DNA of 64,000 bases from Actinomyces ruminis (GTDB lineage Bacteria; Actinomycetota; Actinomycetes; Actinomycetales; Actinomycetaceae), in NCBI RefSeq assembly GCF_002154335.2, contig NZ_MTPX02000040.1, forward strand, positions 20,788-84,787, given 5' to 3'. The notes under the pieces were generated by a model. It did no database searches. It had not been told where the DNA came from and saw only the letters and a list, made by a program, of their open reading frames with translations. Positions 1-10,355 of the stretch are shown one piece after another (position 1 is the stretch's first letter; each line of letters begins with the position of its first letter). The translations under genes and the position numbers were made by a program.

Positions 1-68
1 ACGGTTGCACGAGAAACCTTCGCGGCCGCGGCAATGGTGTCAAGCGTGACGCGTTCGCGCGAAACCAC
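1..68 (-). CDS. LacI-family transcriptional regulator, N-terminal HTH only (cut by window edge)
   Basis: Reading the minus strand from a GTG at 68 gives a classical LacI helix-turn-helix beginning (V-T-L-D-T-I-A-A-A-A-K-V-S-R-A-T-V). The first HTH helix and the start of the recognition helix are present, and the rest lies outside the window. A GGAGGG ribosome-binding site sits at 73-78, four bases before the GTG. The gene is divergent from the esterase at 335, so it probably controls that gene and perhaps the importer operon at 1531. Only 22 codons are visible, so the family is supported but the ligand cannot be stated. Confidence 0.75.
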   Translation of the reverse strand, partial: MVSRERVTLDTIAAAAKVSRAT

Positions 69-334
69 AGCGCCCTCCGTTCTCGAATCGGTACCGACTG
101 GCTGAGAGCAGAAGCCGGTTGTGCAGGTGTTGTCCCAGTAAGCGTAATGGTCTGCCTCCACTCAGGCATTAGGCGAGAGTGTCGACTACCGGAACGCATC
201 CTGATCCTGATGTCCTTGTCTGAACAGGAGCAACAGCCTACACTCCCAGGTGCGCGAAACGATGCGAAAACTGCCGAAATTCGACTGCGTTGGGCGTAGA
301 CGGCAGGTGCGTCACGTCATGGAGGACAGTTCAC
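69..334. promoter_or_regulatory. divergent intergenic region with a possible half-operator at 260-271
   Basis: No gene is visible between the partial LacI gene and the esterase. The 12-mer CGATGCGAAAAC at 260-271 recurs exactly at 1481-1492, inside the operator of the importer operon. A short inverted repeat CGAA-A-TTCG lies at 275-283. A regulatory role for the shared LacI is inferred. Confidence 0.35.
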
Positions 335-1321
335 ATGGCTACTTTGCCCCTACAGCTGGGCCCGCTACCCCCGGTGACCGTGTCGGAACCGGAGGACTTT
401 GATGACTTCTGGGAGCGAACGCTGAGCCAGGCCCGCAGCTATGACCCTGCGGCCGTGCGAGTTGAGCGTACGCCCGTCGCTCAACCGCTCTCCGAAGTTC
501 GCTATTGGGACTTCTCCTTTACTGGATTCGGCGGTCAGCGAGTTCGGGCCTGGTTGTCCAGACCGGCCAGCCGCGAAGGCGAGGTGCTGCCCTGTGTGAT
601 TCAGATCCCGGGTTACGGCCGGGGGCGCGGGCTGCCGGGAGAGAATCCATACGTAGCTGCTGCTGGCGTGGCTCACCTGCTGCTTGACGTGCGTGGGCAG
701 GGGCTCGGATATGGAAGTGGGGGAGACACGCCCGATCTTGATGCGGGCGTTCCAGAGGCGCCGGGCGTGCTCACCCGCGGCATTACCTCACCTGAGACAT
801 ATTACTACCGCCGCTTGATTACGGACGCGGTGCGCGCCGTGGATGCCATGCGGGAGCAGCCAGACATCGATGCCGGCAACATCATCGTGATGGGTAACTC
901 GCAGGGCGGCGCCATCGCCCTCGCAGTCGCGGGGCTGGTTCCTAACTTGCGTGGAGTCACCGTGTCCGTTCCCTTCCTGTGCGATGTGCCCGCCGTATAC
1001 CAGATCGCGCAGGGAGAACCGTACGCGGAACTGACGCGCTACTTAGCGGTGCGTCGCACCGGCCGCGACGCCGTCTTCCGCACACTGTCCTATGTAGACG
1101 GCGTGAACCATGCTCGGCGTGCCCAGGCCCCGTCGCTGTGGGGTCTGGGCTTGCGTGACACCTGCTGTCCCACAGTCGGGGGGCAGCAGGCGCTTGCGGC
1201 GTATGGGGGACCGGCTGAAGTTGAGATCTATCCCGACAACGGTCACGAGGGTGGCGAGTTCTACTACCTGCGCCGGCAACTCCAGTGGATTCGTGAGTGC
1301 TGTTCAGCTCCGACCCTCTAA
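335..1321 (+). CDS. acetyl-xylan esterase / cephalosporin-C deacetylase-like alpha/beta hydrolase
   Basis: The 328-residue product fits the AXE1 (CE7-type) family, which removes acetyl groups from xylo-oligosaccharides. It starts with the family-type segment LPPVTVSEPEDFDDFWERTL. It has a nucleophile elbow GNSQGGA at about residue 187-193, a catalytic Asp candidate in the LRDTCCP segment near residue 272 and the final His in NGHEGGE near residue 303. No signal peptide is seen, so it probably acts in the cytoplasm on imported acetylated oligosaccharides. The ATG at 335 was chosen over the upstream frame because GGAGGAC at 321-327 lies 7 bases before it. The gene lies upstream of a glucuronoxylan importer operon, which agrees with the role. 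The exact ester substrate is inferred. Confidence 0.8.
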   Translation: MATLPLQLGPLPPVTVSEPEDFDDFWERTLSQARSYDPAAVRVERTPVAQPLSEVRYWDFSFTGFGGQRVRAWLSRPASREGEVLPCVIQIPGYGRGRGLPGENPYVAAAGVAHLLLDVRGQGLGYGSGGDTPDLDAGVPEAPGVLTRGITSPETYYYRRLITDAVRAVDAMREQPDIDAGNIIVMGNSQGGAIALAVAGLVPNLRGVTVSVPFLCDVPAVYQIAQGEPYAELTRYLAVRRTGRDAVFRTLSYVDGVNHARRAQAPSLWGLGLRDTCCPTVGGQQALAAYGGPAEVEIYPDNGHEGGEFYYLRRQLQWIRECCSAPTL

Positions 1322-1430
1322 AAGTTTCGCTGCCTGGCAATAATGGGCAACTGGCGCGCCACGTCCGTAGTAGCCCTAAAATGCGCGCAAATCTCGCATC
1401 CCAGATTTCAAACATGGAAAGACAAATGGC

Positions 1431-1459
1431 TTGACCTGATAGGGATGGGAGGCTACTCT
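1431..1459 (+). promoter_or_regulatory. promoter of the aldouronate-type importer operon
   Basis: TTGACC at 1431-1436 and TACTCT at 1454-1459 are spaced by 17 bases, a good sigma-70-type match. It lies 72 bases before the GTG start of the first permease and just upstream of an operator. Confidence 0.65.
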
Positions 1460-1484
1460 GGGGCTGTCGCTGGCGAACGTCGAT

Positions 1485-1498
1485 GCGAAAACGTTCGC
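1485..1498. promoter_or_regulatory. LacI-type operator
   Basis: GCGAA-AACG-TTCGC is an inverted repeat with 5-bp arms and a CG near its centre, as is usual for LacI-family sites. It lies about 25 bases downstream of the -10 element, a position where binding would block transcription. Confidence 0.6.
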
Positions 1499-1530
1499 TA
1501 GATCGTCAAGTCACAAGGAGGTGATGTGTC

Positions 1531-2547
1531 GTGGCGGAAGTGGTGGATGCAGAGTCGCCCTCGTTGCGGGCGGCGGGGCGACGTGCCCCCTCCATGCTTA
1601 CGACTTCGGCCGTCAGCAAAAGACCCCGCAGACGTGCGGGACGATCCGGTAAGCGAAAGAGTAGTCGCAGGGGCGACTGGCAACTTTATACGCTCGTGGT
1701 CATCCCGGTGATCTGGTTCATCGTCTTTCGATACGCGCCCATGGTCGGCAATGTCATTGCCTTCCGCAGGTTCGTGCCGGGCGGATCCATGTACGGCGAG
1801 GAATGGGTCGGGCTGAAGTATGTCAAGATGTTCATCTCGGACCCCACCTTCTGGCGGGTGTTCCGCAATACGGTGATCATCGGTTTCTCAACCCTGCTGG
1901 TTTCATTCCCCGCGCCCATAATCTTGGCGCTGCTGCTCAATGAGGTGCGCCGAACTTGGTTCAAGAAGATCGTTCAGACCGTCTCCTACCTGCCGCACTT
2001 CCTATCGATGGTAATCATTGCGGGGATCATCATGGAGGTCGTGGCGGTGGACGGTCCGATCAACAGTCTGATCACCGCCATGGGCGGCCAGGCGGTCAAC
2101 TTCATCCAGACGGCCAAGGCTTTCGTGCCCATCTACGTCGTCTCCGATGTATGGCAGACCGTGGGCTGGGGAACGATCTTGTACCTCGCGGCGCTCACCA
2201 CCATTGATGAGTCGTTGTACGAGGCCGCCCAGATTGACGGCGCCAACCGCTGGCAGCAGACCTGGCACATTACGCTGCCAGGCATCCGGCCTACCATCGT
2301 GACGCTGCTTATCCTCAATGTCGGTTCGTTCCTGGCGGTGGGCTTCGAGAAGATCCTGTTGATCTACAATCCACTCACCTACGAGACCGGCGATGTCATC
2401 TCCACCTATCTGTACCGTGTGGGTCTGCAATCATCCAACTTCAGCTATGCGGCCGCTATCGGCCTGTTTGAGTCGCTGATCGGACTGATCATGGTCATGA
2501 CCGCCAACTTCGCGTCGCGCAAGTTCGCCAAGACGAGTCTGTGGTGA
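1531..2547 (+). CDS. ABC transporter permease, LplB/YteP type
   Basis: This is one of the two membrane subunits of a carbohydrate importer. A basic N-terminus of about 50 residues is followed by six predicted membrane segments. The EAAxIDGANRWQ loop that contacts the ATPase lies near residue 231-242. The C-terminal FASRKFAKTSLW is typical of LplB-type permeases. The GTG at 1531 follows AAGGAGG (1515-1521) by 9 bases. The partner permease starts 6 bases after the stop, and no ATPase gene is in the operon, so a shared MsmK-type ATPase is probably used. With GH67 and GH10 downstream, the likely cargo is methylglucuronosyl xylo-oligosaccharide (inferred). Confidence 0.88.
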   Translation: MAEVVDAESPSLRAAGRRAPSMLTTSAVSKRPRRRAGRSGKRKSSRRGDWQLYTLVVIPVIWFIVFRYAPMVGNVIAFRRFVPGGSMYGEEWVGLKYVKMFISDPTFWRVFRNTVIIGFSTLLVSFPAPIILALLLNEVRRTWFKKIVQTVSYLPHFLSMVIIAGIIMEVVAVDGPINSLITAMGGQAVNFIQTAKAFVPIYVVSDVWQTVGWGTILYLAALTTIDESLYEAAQIDGANRWQQTWHITLPGIRPTIVTLLILNVGSFLAVGFEKILLIYNPLTYETGDVISTYLYRVGLQSSNFSYAAAIGLFESLIGLIMVMTANFASRKFAKTSLW

Positions 2548-2553
2548 TCGGAT

Positions 2554-3441
2554 ATGCCTGTTCAAAACGTCAAGTATGACTCGCGCAGCTATCGGGTCTT
2601 CCGTCTGCTTAACACGCTCATCCTTCTGGGCGTCATCTTCGTGACGCTGTTCCCCTTCCTGAACGTCGTGGCTAAGTCCTTCTCCAGCGAGGCCGCCATC
2701 TCCGCCGGCGAGGTGAATCTCATTCCCAAGGGATTCAACGTCACCACCTATAAGGTAGTGCTGTCGGACTCGGCCTTCTGGACTGGCTACCGGAACACCA
2801 TCGTGTATACGGTCGTCGCCACCTTCATCTCGCTGGTCTTCACCACCGCATTCGCCTACGTGCTGTCGAAGAAGGACTTGAAGGGCCGCAATGCGCTGGT
2901 CGGCTTCGCCGTGTTCACCATGTTCTTCAACGGCGGCCTGATCCCGAACTACATCCTGATCACCAACCTGGGCATGAAGAACACGATCTGGGCGGTGGTG
3001 CTGCCCAATGCGATCAACGTGTTCAACCTGCTGGTCATGAAGTCCTTCTTTGAGGGGCTGCCGCATGAGCTTGAAGAGGCCGGCGAACTCGACGGCCTGG
3101 GGACCTACGGGATCCTCTTCCGCATCGTGCTGCCGCTGTCAAAGGCGATCATCGCCACCATGCTCCTCTTCTACGCCGTAGCCAATTGGAACGCCTGGTT
3201 CGGGGCATTTTTGTACTTCGACGATAAGAACCTGTTCCCGGTAACCATCTACCTGCGAAACATGCTGGCGGGAGTGACTACCTCCGACTCCCTCGGAGGA
3301 GGAACCGCCGACCAGACCCAGATCTCCTCCAACCTCAGATCGGTGACCATGGTGCTCACCTCAGTGCCGATCCTTTGCGTCTACCCCTTTGTCCAGAAGT
3401 ACTTCGTCACCGGGGTCACCCTCGGCTCTGTGAAGGGCTGA
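2554..3441 (+). CDS. ABC transporter permease, YtcP type
   Basis: This is the second permease of the importer (295 residues, MetI-like fold). Six hydrophobic stretches are visible. The segment MFFNGGLIPNYILITNLGM and the EEAGELDGLGTYG cytoplasmic loop are typical of YtcP relatives, as is the C-terminus KYFVTGVTLGSVKG. It is tightly linked to the preceding permease. There is no obvious ribosome-binding site between the genes, so translational coupling is likely. It pairs with the binding protein at 3576 in the order permease-permease-binding protein. Confidence 0.88.
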   Translation: MPVQNVKYDSRSYRVFRLLNTLILLGVIFVTLFPFLNVVAKSFSSEAAISAGEVNLIPKGFNVTTYKVVLSDSAFWTGYRNTIVYTVVATFISLVFTTAFAYVLSKKDLKGRNALVGFAVFTMFFNGGLIPNYILITNLGMKNTIWAVVLPNAINVFNLLVMKSFFEGLPHELEEAGELDGLGTYGILFRIVLPLSKAIIATMLLFYAVANWNAWFGAFLYFDDKNLFPVTIYLRNMLAGVTTSDSLGGGTADQTQISSNLRSVTMVLTSVPILCVYPFVQKYFVTGVTLGSVKG

Positions 3442-3575
3442 TCAAGGCCGATACGGCAGCACGCGGCCGGTGGCGGACGCCCGTCGCAGACCCCATAACC
3501 CGCCCATCCGTACTCCTCCCAACTCATCCATCACCAGGCCGGTCACGGCCAATACCACTAGAAAGGCATTCGACG

Positions 3576-5239
3576 ATGCGCCCTAATTTCCTTTCCCGCC
3601 CCATAACTCGCCGGCGGGCCGGAGCCCTGTTGTTCAGTACCGCGGCAGCCGCCGCACTGGCCGCCTGTGGCTCGGGATCCGATTCCGGCGAGACGGCCGA
3701 GGGTGTCACCAATACGGCCGCCGCCATGGAGGACTTCGCCGCGGACACCAGCTTCAAGGCCAGTCAGCCGCTCACCTTCAGCTGCTTGTTCTCGGACCAT
3801 CCCAACTATCCCTACAAGGCCGATTGGATGCTGCTGGAGGAGATCACCAAGCGCACCAATGTCACACTCGACATGACGATCGTGCCGATGTCCGACTATG
3901 AGCAGAAGCGCTCTCTACTGATCTCCTCCGGCGACGCCCCTACATCATCCCCAAGACCTATCCAGGGCAGGAGTCTTCGTTCGTATCATCCGGTGCGATC
4001 CTGGCGGTGTCGGACTACTTCGACCTCATGCCCAACTTCCAGAAGAAGGTTAAAGAGTGGGAGATGGATGAAGAACTCGACACCCTGCGTCAGGCCGACG
4101 GTTCTATCTACGTTCTGCCCGGTCTGCACGAGGAGATCTGGCCCGACTACACCTTCGAGATCCGCAAGGACCTCCTCGACGAGCAGGGACTGGACCTGCC
4201 CACCACGTGGGAGGAGCTGCAGGACGTCATTGCCAAGGTGCAGGAACGCCACCCGGACATGAAGGGTATTTCCGACCGATTCGAGGGTCTTAGCATGCTC
4301 AACCTTGCAGCGGTCTCCTATGGCACCCAGTCCGGCGGCTCCTGGGGCATGACCACCATGGCCGAATGGGATGAGGACTCAGACTCGTTCATCTTCTGCG
4401 GCACCTCCGACAACTACAAGGCGATGGTCACCATGCTCCGCGGCATGGTTGATGCCGGTGTACTCGATCCGGACTCCTTCACCCAAGATGAGGACACGGC
4501 CGTCAACACCTTCACCACGGGCAAGTCGATCGCCATCGGCACGAACTCCCAGTACGACGTCACCTACGAGACCACCATGAAGGAGACGCTTGGCGAGGGC
4601 AACTTCGAGGTCGTCAAGATCCTCCAGCCGGCCGGCCCCGCCGGTGCGCTGATCGGCGGGACCCGACTTGAGAATGGCATTATGATCTCCGCAAAGGCGG
4701 CCGATGACCCGAATTTCGTGGCCATGATGCAGTTCATCGACTGGCTGTGGTACTCCGACGAGGGAGAGGAATTCGCTAAGTGGGGCGTGGAGGGAACCAC
4801 CTATAACAAGGACGCCGACGGCACACGCACGCTGGTGGATGACATCAACTACAACGGGCTGAATCCGGCCGGCGACAAGGACCTGCGCGTCGAGTACGGT
4901 TTCTCCGGCGGTGTTTTCGCCTACGGTGGCACCACCGAGCTGCTCCACTCGATGATGCTGGACAAGGAACTTGCCTGGCAGGAGGAGATGGCAGCCACCC
5001 ATACGCAGAAGGAGATTGACCCGCCGGCGCCGTTGGATGAGACCCAGCGCGAGCAGGCGACCCTCCTGCTCACCCCGCTGCAGGACTACGTCATGCAGGA
5101 GACGCTGAAGTTCATCACTGGGCAGCGCGATCTGTCCGAGTGGGACACCTATGTCACTGAATGCGAGGCCAAGGGCGTGTCCTCCTACATGGAGATCCTC
5201 AACGCAGCCCGAGCCACCTACGTGGAGAACAATGGCTGA
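3576..5239 (+). CDS. extracellular sugar-binding lipoprotein, LplA type (frameshifted)
   Basis: This is the substrate-binding subunit for the two upstream permeases, about 554 residues once a break is corrected. The N-terminus has a twin arginine (ITRRRAG), a hydrophobic stretch and a lipobox ending LAAC, so it should be a surface lipoprotein possibly sent by Tat. The first frame runs to about 3940 and then continues in the -1 frame. Restoring one C in the CCCC run at 3937-3940 joins SSGDAP to YIIPKTYPGQE without loss, so this looks like a sequence error. The large size and PTTWEELQDVIAKV segment fit LplA-type proteins that bind acidic or branched oligosaccharides. ATG 3576 follows GAAAGG. 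Confidence 0.85.
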
Positions 5240-6023
5240 CCGCTACCCGAGTGCGGGCGCCCCACGGTGGGGCGCCCGCACCACCCCACCGACTGCGTCG
5301 CCCAGCGGAGATGACGACGCCGTGCAGGCTCCCGCCCCCGACGTCTATGCCGACTCTCTGCTGGTCCGGACTAGCGCGATCATCTACCAGGCGGCCGCTC
5401 TCGGAGTGGGTTCGCTGCCGCTGGTCATTCCAGCGGCTGCAAGCATGTTCATCCTCGATGGCACCTCGGCCTGGTCGCTGCTGGTGCTGGCGTCGACCTG
5501 GGCGTTGGCGCTCACTGCCTTGCCCGCCGTCGTCTACGCCGTTACCCGACCGGGTTGGACCTACGATCCCTCGGCGCGTCGCCGCATCGCCGCGCTGTGG
5601 CGCGGATGGACAGGGTCAATCGCCCAGTTCGGCCCCATCGCCGCGTTCGTCGTGATGCTCGTACTGGGACTTGCCGGATCGGCGGCCGGGATCACCGGGG
5701 GGATGCGTGGCGCTCTCCTGAGCTTCCTCGCCGTGCTCGGTCTGGTAGTAGGGCGAGCGGGCACGATTGTCGGCCTATTCAACTTCAAGACTGCTGATCT
5801 GCTCGTGCTGACCGCCGTGATGACCATTCGCGATGCCGCTGGGACTCTTCTCCTCGCGGGCATTGGTGCTGCCGGCCTGCTCATCGCGTTGCACGCTCCC
5901 GCCACTCTGATGCTCTTCTGGGTGCCGCTGTGCGCTCTGACGGCGCCCGCCACGCGCGGACAGCGACGCATACTCACCGAACAGTTCACTTGTCCCCGCA
6001 CGCACACTCCGCCGGAGGCATGA
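5232..6023 (+). CDS. integral membrane protein, possibly DUF624/YesL-like
   Basis: The 263-residue product has about six hydrophobic segments starting near residue 60 and a proline-rich, non-conserved N-terminus. It overlaps the end of the binding-protein gene by 8 bases and ends directly before the GH42 start, so it is in the operon. DUF624 (YesL) proteins commonly accompany LplA/LplB/YtcP importers, and another one follows the importer at 59-63 kb. The similarity here is weak and positional, so the family assignment is tentative. The function is unknown. Confidence 0.6.
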   Translation: MADRYPSAGAPRWGARTTPPTASPSGDDDAVQAPAPDVYADSLLVRTSAIIYQAAALGVGSLPLVIPAAASMFILDGTSAWSLLVLASTWALALTALPAVVYAVTRPGWTYDPSARRRIAALWRGWTGSIAQFGPIAAFVVMLVLGLAGSAAGITGGMRGALLSFLAVLGLVVGRAGTIVGLFNFKTADLLVLTAVMTIRDAAGTLLLAGIGAAGLLIALHAPATLMLFWVPLCALTAPATRGQRRILTEQFTCPRTHTPPEA

Positions 6024-8015
6024 ATGCACTTACCCGGGCACATCCTGCACGGTGGTGACTACAACCCCGAGCAGTGGGACGACGCCGCCATCGATTCCGA
6101 CCTGGAGGCGCTGGCCGCGGCCGGTATCAACACGCTCACCCTCAACGTCTTCGGCTGGGCGGGCCTGCAACCGGGCCCTGATCGCTTCGAATGGGATCGG
6201 CTCGACTCGCTCATGGACCGTGTCCACACGCGCGGATTCGGCGTCATCCTGGCCACTCCGACGGCGGCCCTGCCTCCGTGGCTGGCGGCGGCCGAGCCGA
6301 CCACCATGCGCGTCGACTTCGAGGGGCGGCGTCACGGCTATGGCCAGCGGCATCACTTCTGCCCCACCTCGTCGGTGTTCCGCGCGTACTCCGGGAGTAT
6401 CGCCGAGGCCTTGGCGCAGCGCTATCACCTACATCCGGCATTGCTCGCCTGGCACATCGGCAACGAGTACGGCGGTGCCTGCTACTGCGACCACTGCACG
6501 GTCGGATTCCGCCGTTGGCTGCTGCAGGCGCACGGCGGGCTGGACGAGCTCAACCGCGACTGGTGCACGCAGATCTGGTCACACCGCTTCACCGACATCG
6601 ACCAGATTCCCGCTCCGAGTGCGCTTACCGAGCACTGGGGCGGCCCCTACCGCAGCGGCTTCCCGATCATCACGCTGGAGTACAAGCGGTATATGACCGA
6701 GCAGTTCGCCGCCTGTATGGAGGCGGAGATCCACCAGGTGCGCCGGTTCGATGTCGAGCACCCCGTGACCACCAATCTAATGGGCGCCTACGAGCACCTG
6801 GACTACTTCCGCTTCGCCCGGGAGCTCGACGTCGTCGCCTGGGACAACTACCCGCGCACCGACCGCGCCTGGCCGGAAATGGCCTTCAACCACTCGCTCA
6901 TGCGCGCCGTCGGCCGCGGCAAGCCACTGTGGCTGATGGAGCAGGCGCCCGTGGCCACCACCTGCCGTGACGTCAACCCCACCCGACCTCCGGGGGTGCT
7001 ACGCCGCTGGAGCCTGCAGGCCCTCGCGCAGGGCTCCGACACGGTGCTCCACTTCCAAATGCGCACCGCCCCGGCGGGCTCGGAGATGTGGTTCGGAGGA
7101 GTCCTGGACCATCGCGGCCGCACCGACACCCGCACATACCGTGAAGTCGCCGCACTAGGACGAGAGCTGACCCGACTCGACGACCTCGTGGGCAGCCGCG
7201 TCCGGGCGCGGGCCGCAGTCCTCATGGACTGGGACTCCTGGTGGTACGGCCGAGTAGTCGACGGCTTCTCCGACCACTGGGACCTGGTCTCGCAGGCCCA
7301 GGGATGGCACGAGGCGCTGGCCCGCTACCTGGGCGGGGTGGACATCACCGATGGAAGGGACGACCTGTCCCGGTACGAGATCATCATTGCTCCCAGCCTG
7401 TACCTGGCACACGACGACGTCATCGACGCCCTGCGGCGGTACGTGGCCGCCGGCGGCACACTCGTGGCCGGGCCCATGTCCTTCGCGACTGCCGCCACCG
7501 GCCGCGTCCTGATCGACGAGCGTGTGGACGCACTGCTTGGCTGCCAGATCGAGGAGCGCGATGCCCGCGAGCCCGACGACGGCGTCGAACTGGTCCTTCC
7601 CGACGCCACCACCGATACCGCCCACCATCTATTTGAGATTCTGCGTCCCACCGGCGGGCGGGTGATCGGAACCTGGGAGTCCGGCTGGTTCGCGGGCGGC
7701 GCCGCCATTATCCGCAACGAGTTCGGTGAAGGCACCGTGGTCCGCCTCGGCGCATTGCTCAGCGAGGCTGGGCGCCGCCGTTTAGTCGCTTCGCTGATCG
7801 AACCTTCCCCGGGCCACCCGCTCGCCGAGGAACTGGAACACACCAGCCGTAGTGGCACCCGCGGCACCTTCGACATCGTGCTGAACCACGGTCAGGTGCC
7901 GCTGGACTGGACCCCAGCCGGAGACGCCACAGACATGCTTACCGGGTCGCGGGTATACGCGGGCGCACCGGTGACCATCCCGGCCGGAGGCGCATGCGTG
8001 CTGAGACGCGCTTGA
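6024..8015 (+). CDS. GH42 beta-galactosidase family protein
   Basis: This is a full-length 663-residue GH42 enzyme. The family opening HGGDYNPEQW is at residues 10-19. The acid/base Glu is E148 in HIGNEYG, followed by a Cys cluster (CYCDHC) like the metal site of GH42 enzymes. The nucleophile Glu is E306 in WLMEQAP. The trimerisation and C-terminal domains follow. It has no signal peptide, so it acts on imported sugars. The ATG begins one base after the previous stop. GH42 enzymes hydrolyse beta-galactosides, and some act on alpha-L-arabinopyranosides. In a glucuronoxylan operon it may remove galactose or arabinopyranose decorations (inferred). Confidence 0.88.
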   Translation: MHLPGHILHGGDYNPEQWDDAAIDSDLEALAAAGINTLTLNVFGWAGLQPGPDRFEWDRLDSLMDRVHTRGFGVILATPTAALPPWLAAAEPTTMRVDFEGRRHGYGQRHHFCPTSSVFRAYSGSIAEALAQRYHLHPALLAWHIGNEYGGACYCDHCTVGFRRWLLQAHGGLDELNRDWCTQIWSHRFTDIDQIPAPSALTEHWGGPYRSGFPIITLEYKRYMTEQFAACMEAEIHQVRRFDVEHPVTTNLMGAYEHLDYFRFARELDVVAWDNYPRTDRAWPEMAFNHSLMRAVGRGKPLWLMEQAPVATTCRDVNPTRPPGVLRRWSLQALAQGSDTVLHFQMRTAPAGSEMWFGGVLDHRGRTDTRTYREVAALGRELTRLDDLVGSRVRARAAVLMDWDSWWYGRVVDGFSDHWDLVSQAQGWHEALARYLGGVDITDGRDDLSRYEIIIAPSLYLAHDDVIDALRRYVAAGGTLVAGPMSFATAATGRVLIDERVDALLGCQIEERDAREPDDGVELVLPDATTDTAHHLFEILRPTGGRVIGTWESGWFAGGAAIIRNEFGEGTVVRLGALLSEAGRRRLVASLIEPSPGHPLAEELEHTSRSGTRGTFDIVLNHGQVPLDWTPAGDATDMLTGSRVYAGAPVTIPAGGACVLRRA

Positions 8016-8073
8016 TTGTTGACGAACGTTGCGTCCTCCGAGACGTCCAGAACCCTTAACCAGGAGATCCCAC

Positions 8074-10106
8074 ATGACCTCGACAGCCCCGTTCACCACG
8101 AGTTCTCCCATGTGGCTCGAACCGGCTACCAAACCCTGGCTCGCCAGTTACACGCCTCGACCGCTGGGCGAGGAACCCCTGGTCGTGCGAGCGGCGGAGG
8201 ATTGGCTGCGGCTGGCCGCAGACGCTCCCGCCGCTTCCGATGCCGCAGACCTGTTCATCGCCACCGTCGACCAGCTGGATCGGCTCCCGCTCCCGCTGCG
8301 TCGGCCAGCGCACGCCGCCGTGGCCGACGCTCCCCCCGGACCCGAGGGGTACACCATCGTCCGCGATGCAACAGGCGGCCTCGCCGTTGTCGGTGCCGAC
8401 GGAGCCGGTGCCCTGTACGGGGTGCTACGGCTGCTCGTACTCGGCCCCGAGGCCATGCTGGCGGGGCGGGATGCGGCGACCAGTACTCCTGACCTGGCGC
8501 TGCGCATGCTCGACCACTGGGACAACCTCGTAGCGCATCCAGTCATGGGCACCGTCGAACGCGGGTACGCGGGCGACTCGGTGTTCTTTCAGGCTGGCGG
8601 CCTGGCACCCGATGCGGAGCGAATCGACGACTATGCGCTGCTATTGGCGTCCATAGGCGTCAACGCCGTGTGCCTGAACAACGTCAACGTTCACGCCACC
8701 GAGGCGACCCTGCTCACCGAGCGCCTCGACCTGGTGCAGACCATCGCCGATATACTCCGCCGTCGCCATGTCACCACCTTCATCGCCGTCGACTTCGCCG
8801 CCCCCATGACCCTGGGAGCCTGGATACCTGCGACCCATTGGACGAGCGTGTACGGCACTGGTGGCAGGAAACCACCGGGCACGTATACAGCGCCGTGCCC
8901 GACCTGGGCGGGTACGTGGTCAAGGCCGATTCCGAGGGACGCCCGGGTCCCTTCAACTACGGGCGTGATCATGCCGACGGCGCCAATATGCTGGCAGAAG
9001 TGCTCGCGCCTCACGGAGGGGTGGTCATGTGGCGCTGCTTCGTGTACAACCACCGGCAGGACTGGCGCGACCGCACCCTGGACCGGGCCCGGGCGGCCTA
9101 CGACCACTTCATGCCCCTGGACGGAAGCTTCGCCGATAATGTCCTGCTGCAGATCAAGAACGGCCCACTCGACTTTCAGGTGCGCGAACCGGTCTCGCCA
9201 CTGCTGCTCGGTCTCAGACACACCAGGGCCGCTCTAGAACTGCAGATAGCTCAGGAGTACACCGGGCACCAGTGGGACACCTATTTCCTGCCCACTGCCT
9301 GGAGAGAAGTGCTGGATCTGGACGTCGCCGGTGACGGTGGTACAGACCTGGGCCAGGACCTGGCGGGGCGATCCGGTTCGGCGATCGTTGCCGTCGCCGG
9401 GGTGGGGCGGGACTGGAACTGGACCGGCAACACCTTCTCCCAGGCCAACCTCTACGGCTACGGACGGCTGGCGTGGGACCTGCATACTGACCCGGCATGC
9501 ATCGCTCGGGATTGGGCTGCCGCCTCCTTCGCCGGAGACGCAGCGCTGCATGACGCATTGGTACGGATCCTGCTGAACTCACGGGAGGCGTACGAGAATT
9601 ACACCGCCCCCCTCGGCGTCGGCTTCATGGTGACTCCCGGCAGCCACTACGGCCCCAGCGTCGATGGCTATGAGTATTCCCCGTGGGGCACCTACCACTT
9701 CGCCGACCGCGATGGCGTCGGTGTTGACCGCACGCCCACGGGTTCGGGCTACACCGAGCAGTACCCGCCGGCGCTCGCGGCCCGCTACCGGTCACTGGAG
9801 GATTGTCCGGAGCGGCTGCTGCTCTTCTTCCACCACCTGCGCTACGACCAGGTGCTGCCGCACTCGGGGGTGACGCTGATACAGCGGATCTATGACACCC
9901 ACTTCCAAGGAGTCGAGCAGGTGCGCGCCATGCGACGGGACTGGGAGACGGTGCGGGAACAAGTGCCCGAGGCCATCCGCGCGGACGTCGACCGCCGCTG
10001 GCAGGTCCAGGAGTGCAACGCCGTCGAGTGGCGGGATCAGGTATGCACCTACTTCCTGCGCCATAGCGGGATTCCAGATGCCGCTGGGCGCACGATCTTC
10101 CCGTAA
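8074..10106 (+). CDS. aguA: GH67 alpha-glucuronidase (frameshifted)
   Basis: The enzyme removes (4-O-methyl)glucuronic acid from the non-reducing xylose of imported aldouronates. The corrected length is about 677 residues, normal for GH67. Family landmarks are MLDHWDNL, GINAVCLNNVN, the catalytic segment KADSEGRPGPFNYGRDHADG and the LGLRHTRAALELQIAQEYTGHQWDT region read in several pieces. The first frame breaks near 8816. One extra G in the GGG run at 8814-8816 joins DFAAPMTLG to SLDTCDPLDERV perfectly, so a sequence error is likely. ATG 8074 follows CAGGAG at 8061-8066. No signal peptide is present. Confidence 0.92.
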
Positions 10107-10355
10107 AGACGCGATGGGGAACAACAGGCCGTCACTCAGGCATTCGTAGCGAAACACAACGAAACCATTGCTGTCGTATTTCGGCTTGTGTAGTGTCATG
10201 TCTGCGGGCCAGCGTCGGCCGGCATCCTTCCTAGCCATCCTCCCTGCCCGGAGTGTCATACGCGCGGGCCCATGTCGGTTCGTACCACCACATGGGGTCA
10301 AGGCCGCGTTGTCTTCATTCGTCCGTGCAGAGAGGCCAACAGCAAAGGCAAGCGC
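10107..10355. other. intergenic region before the xylanase gene
   Basis: 249 bases without a convincing gene. A weak promoter-like pair (TTGCTG at 10168-10173, TAGTGT at 10191-10196, 17 bases apart) could serve the xylanase, but both hexamers match poorly. No clear operator or terminator was seen. Confidence 0.3.
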
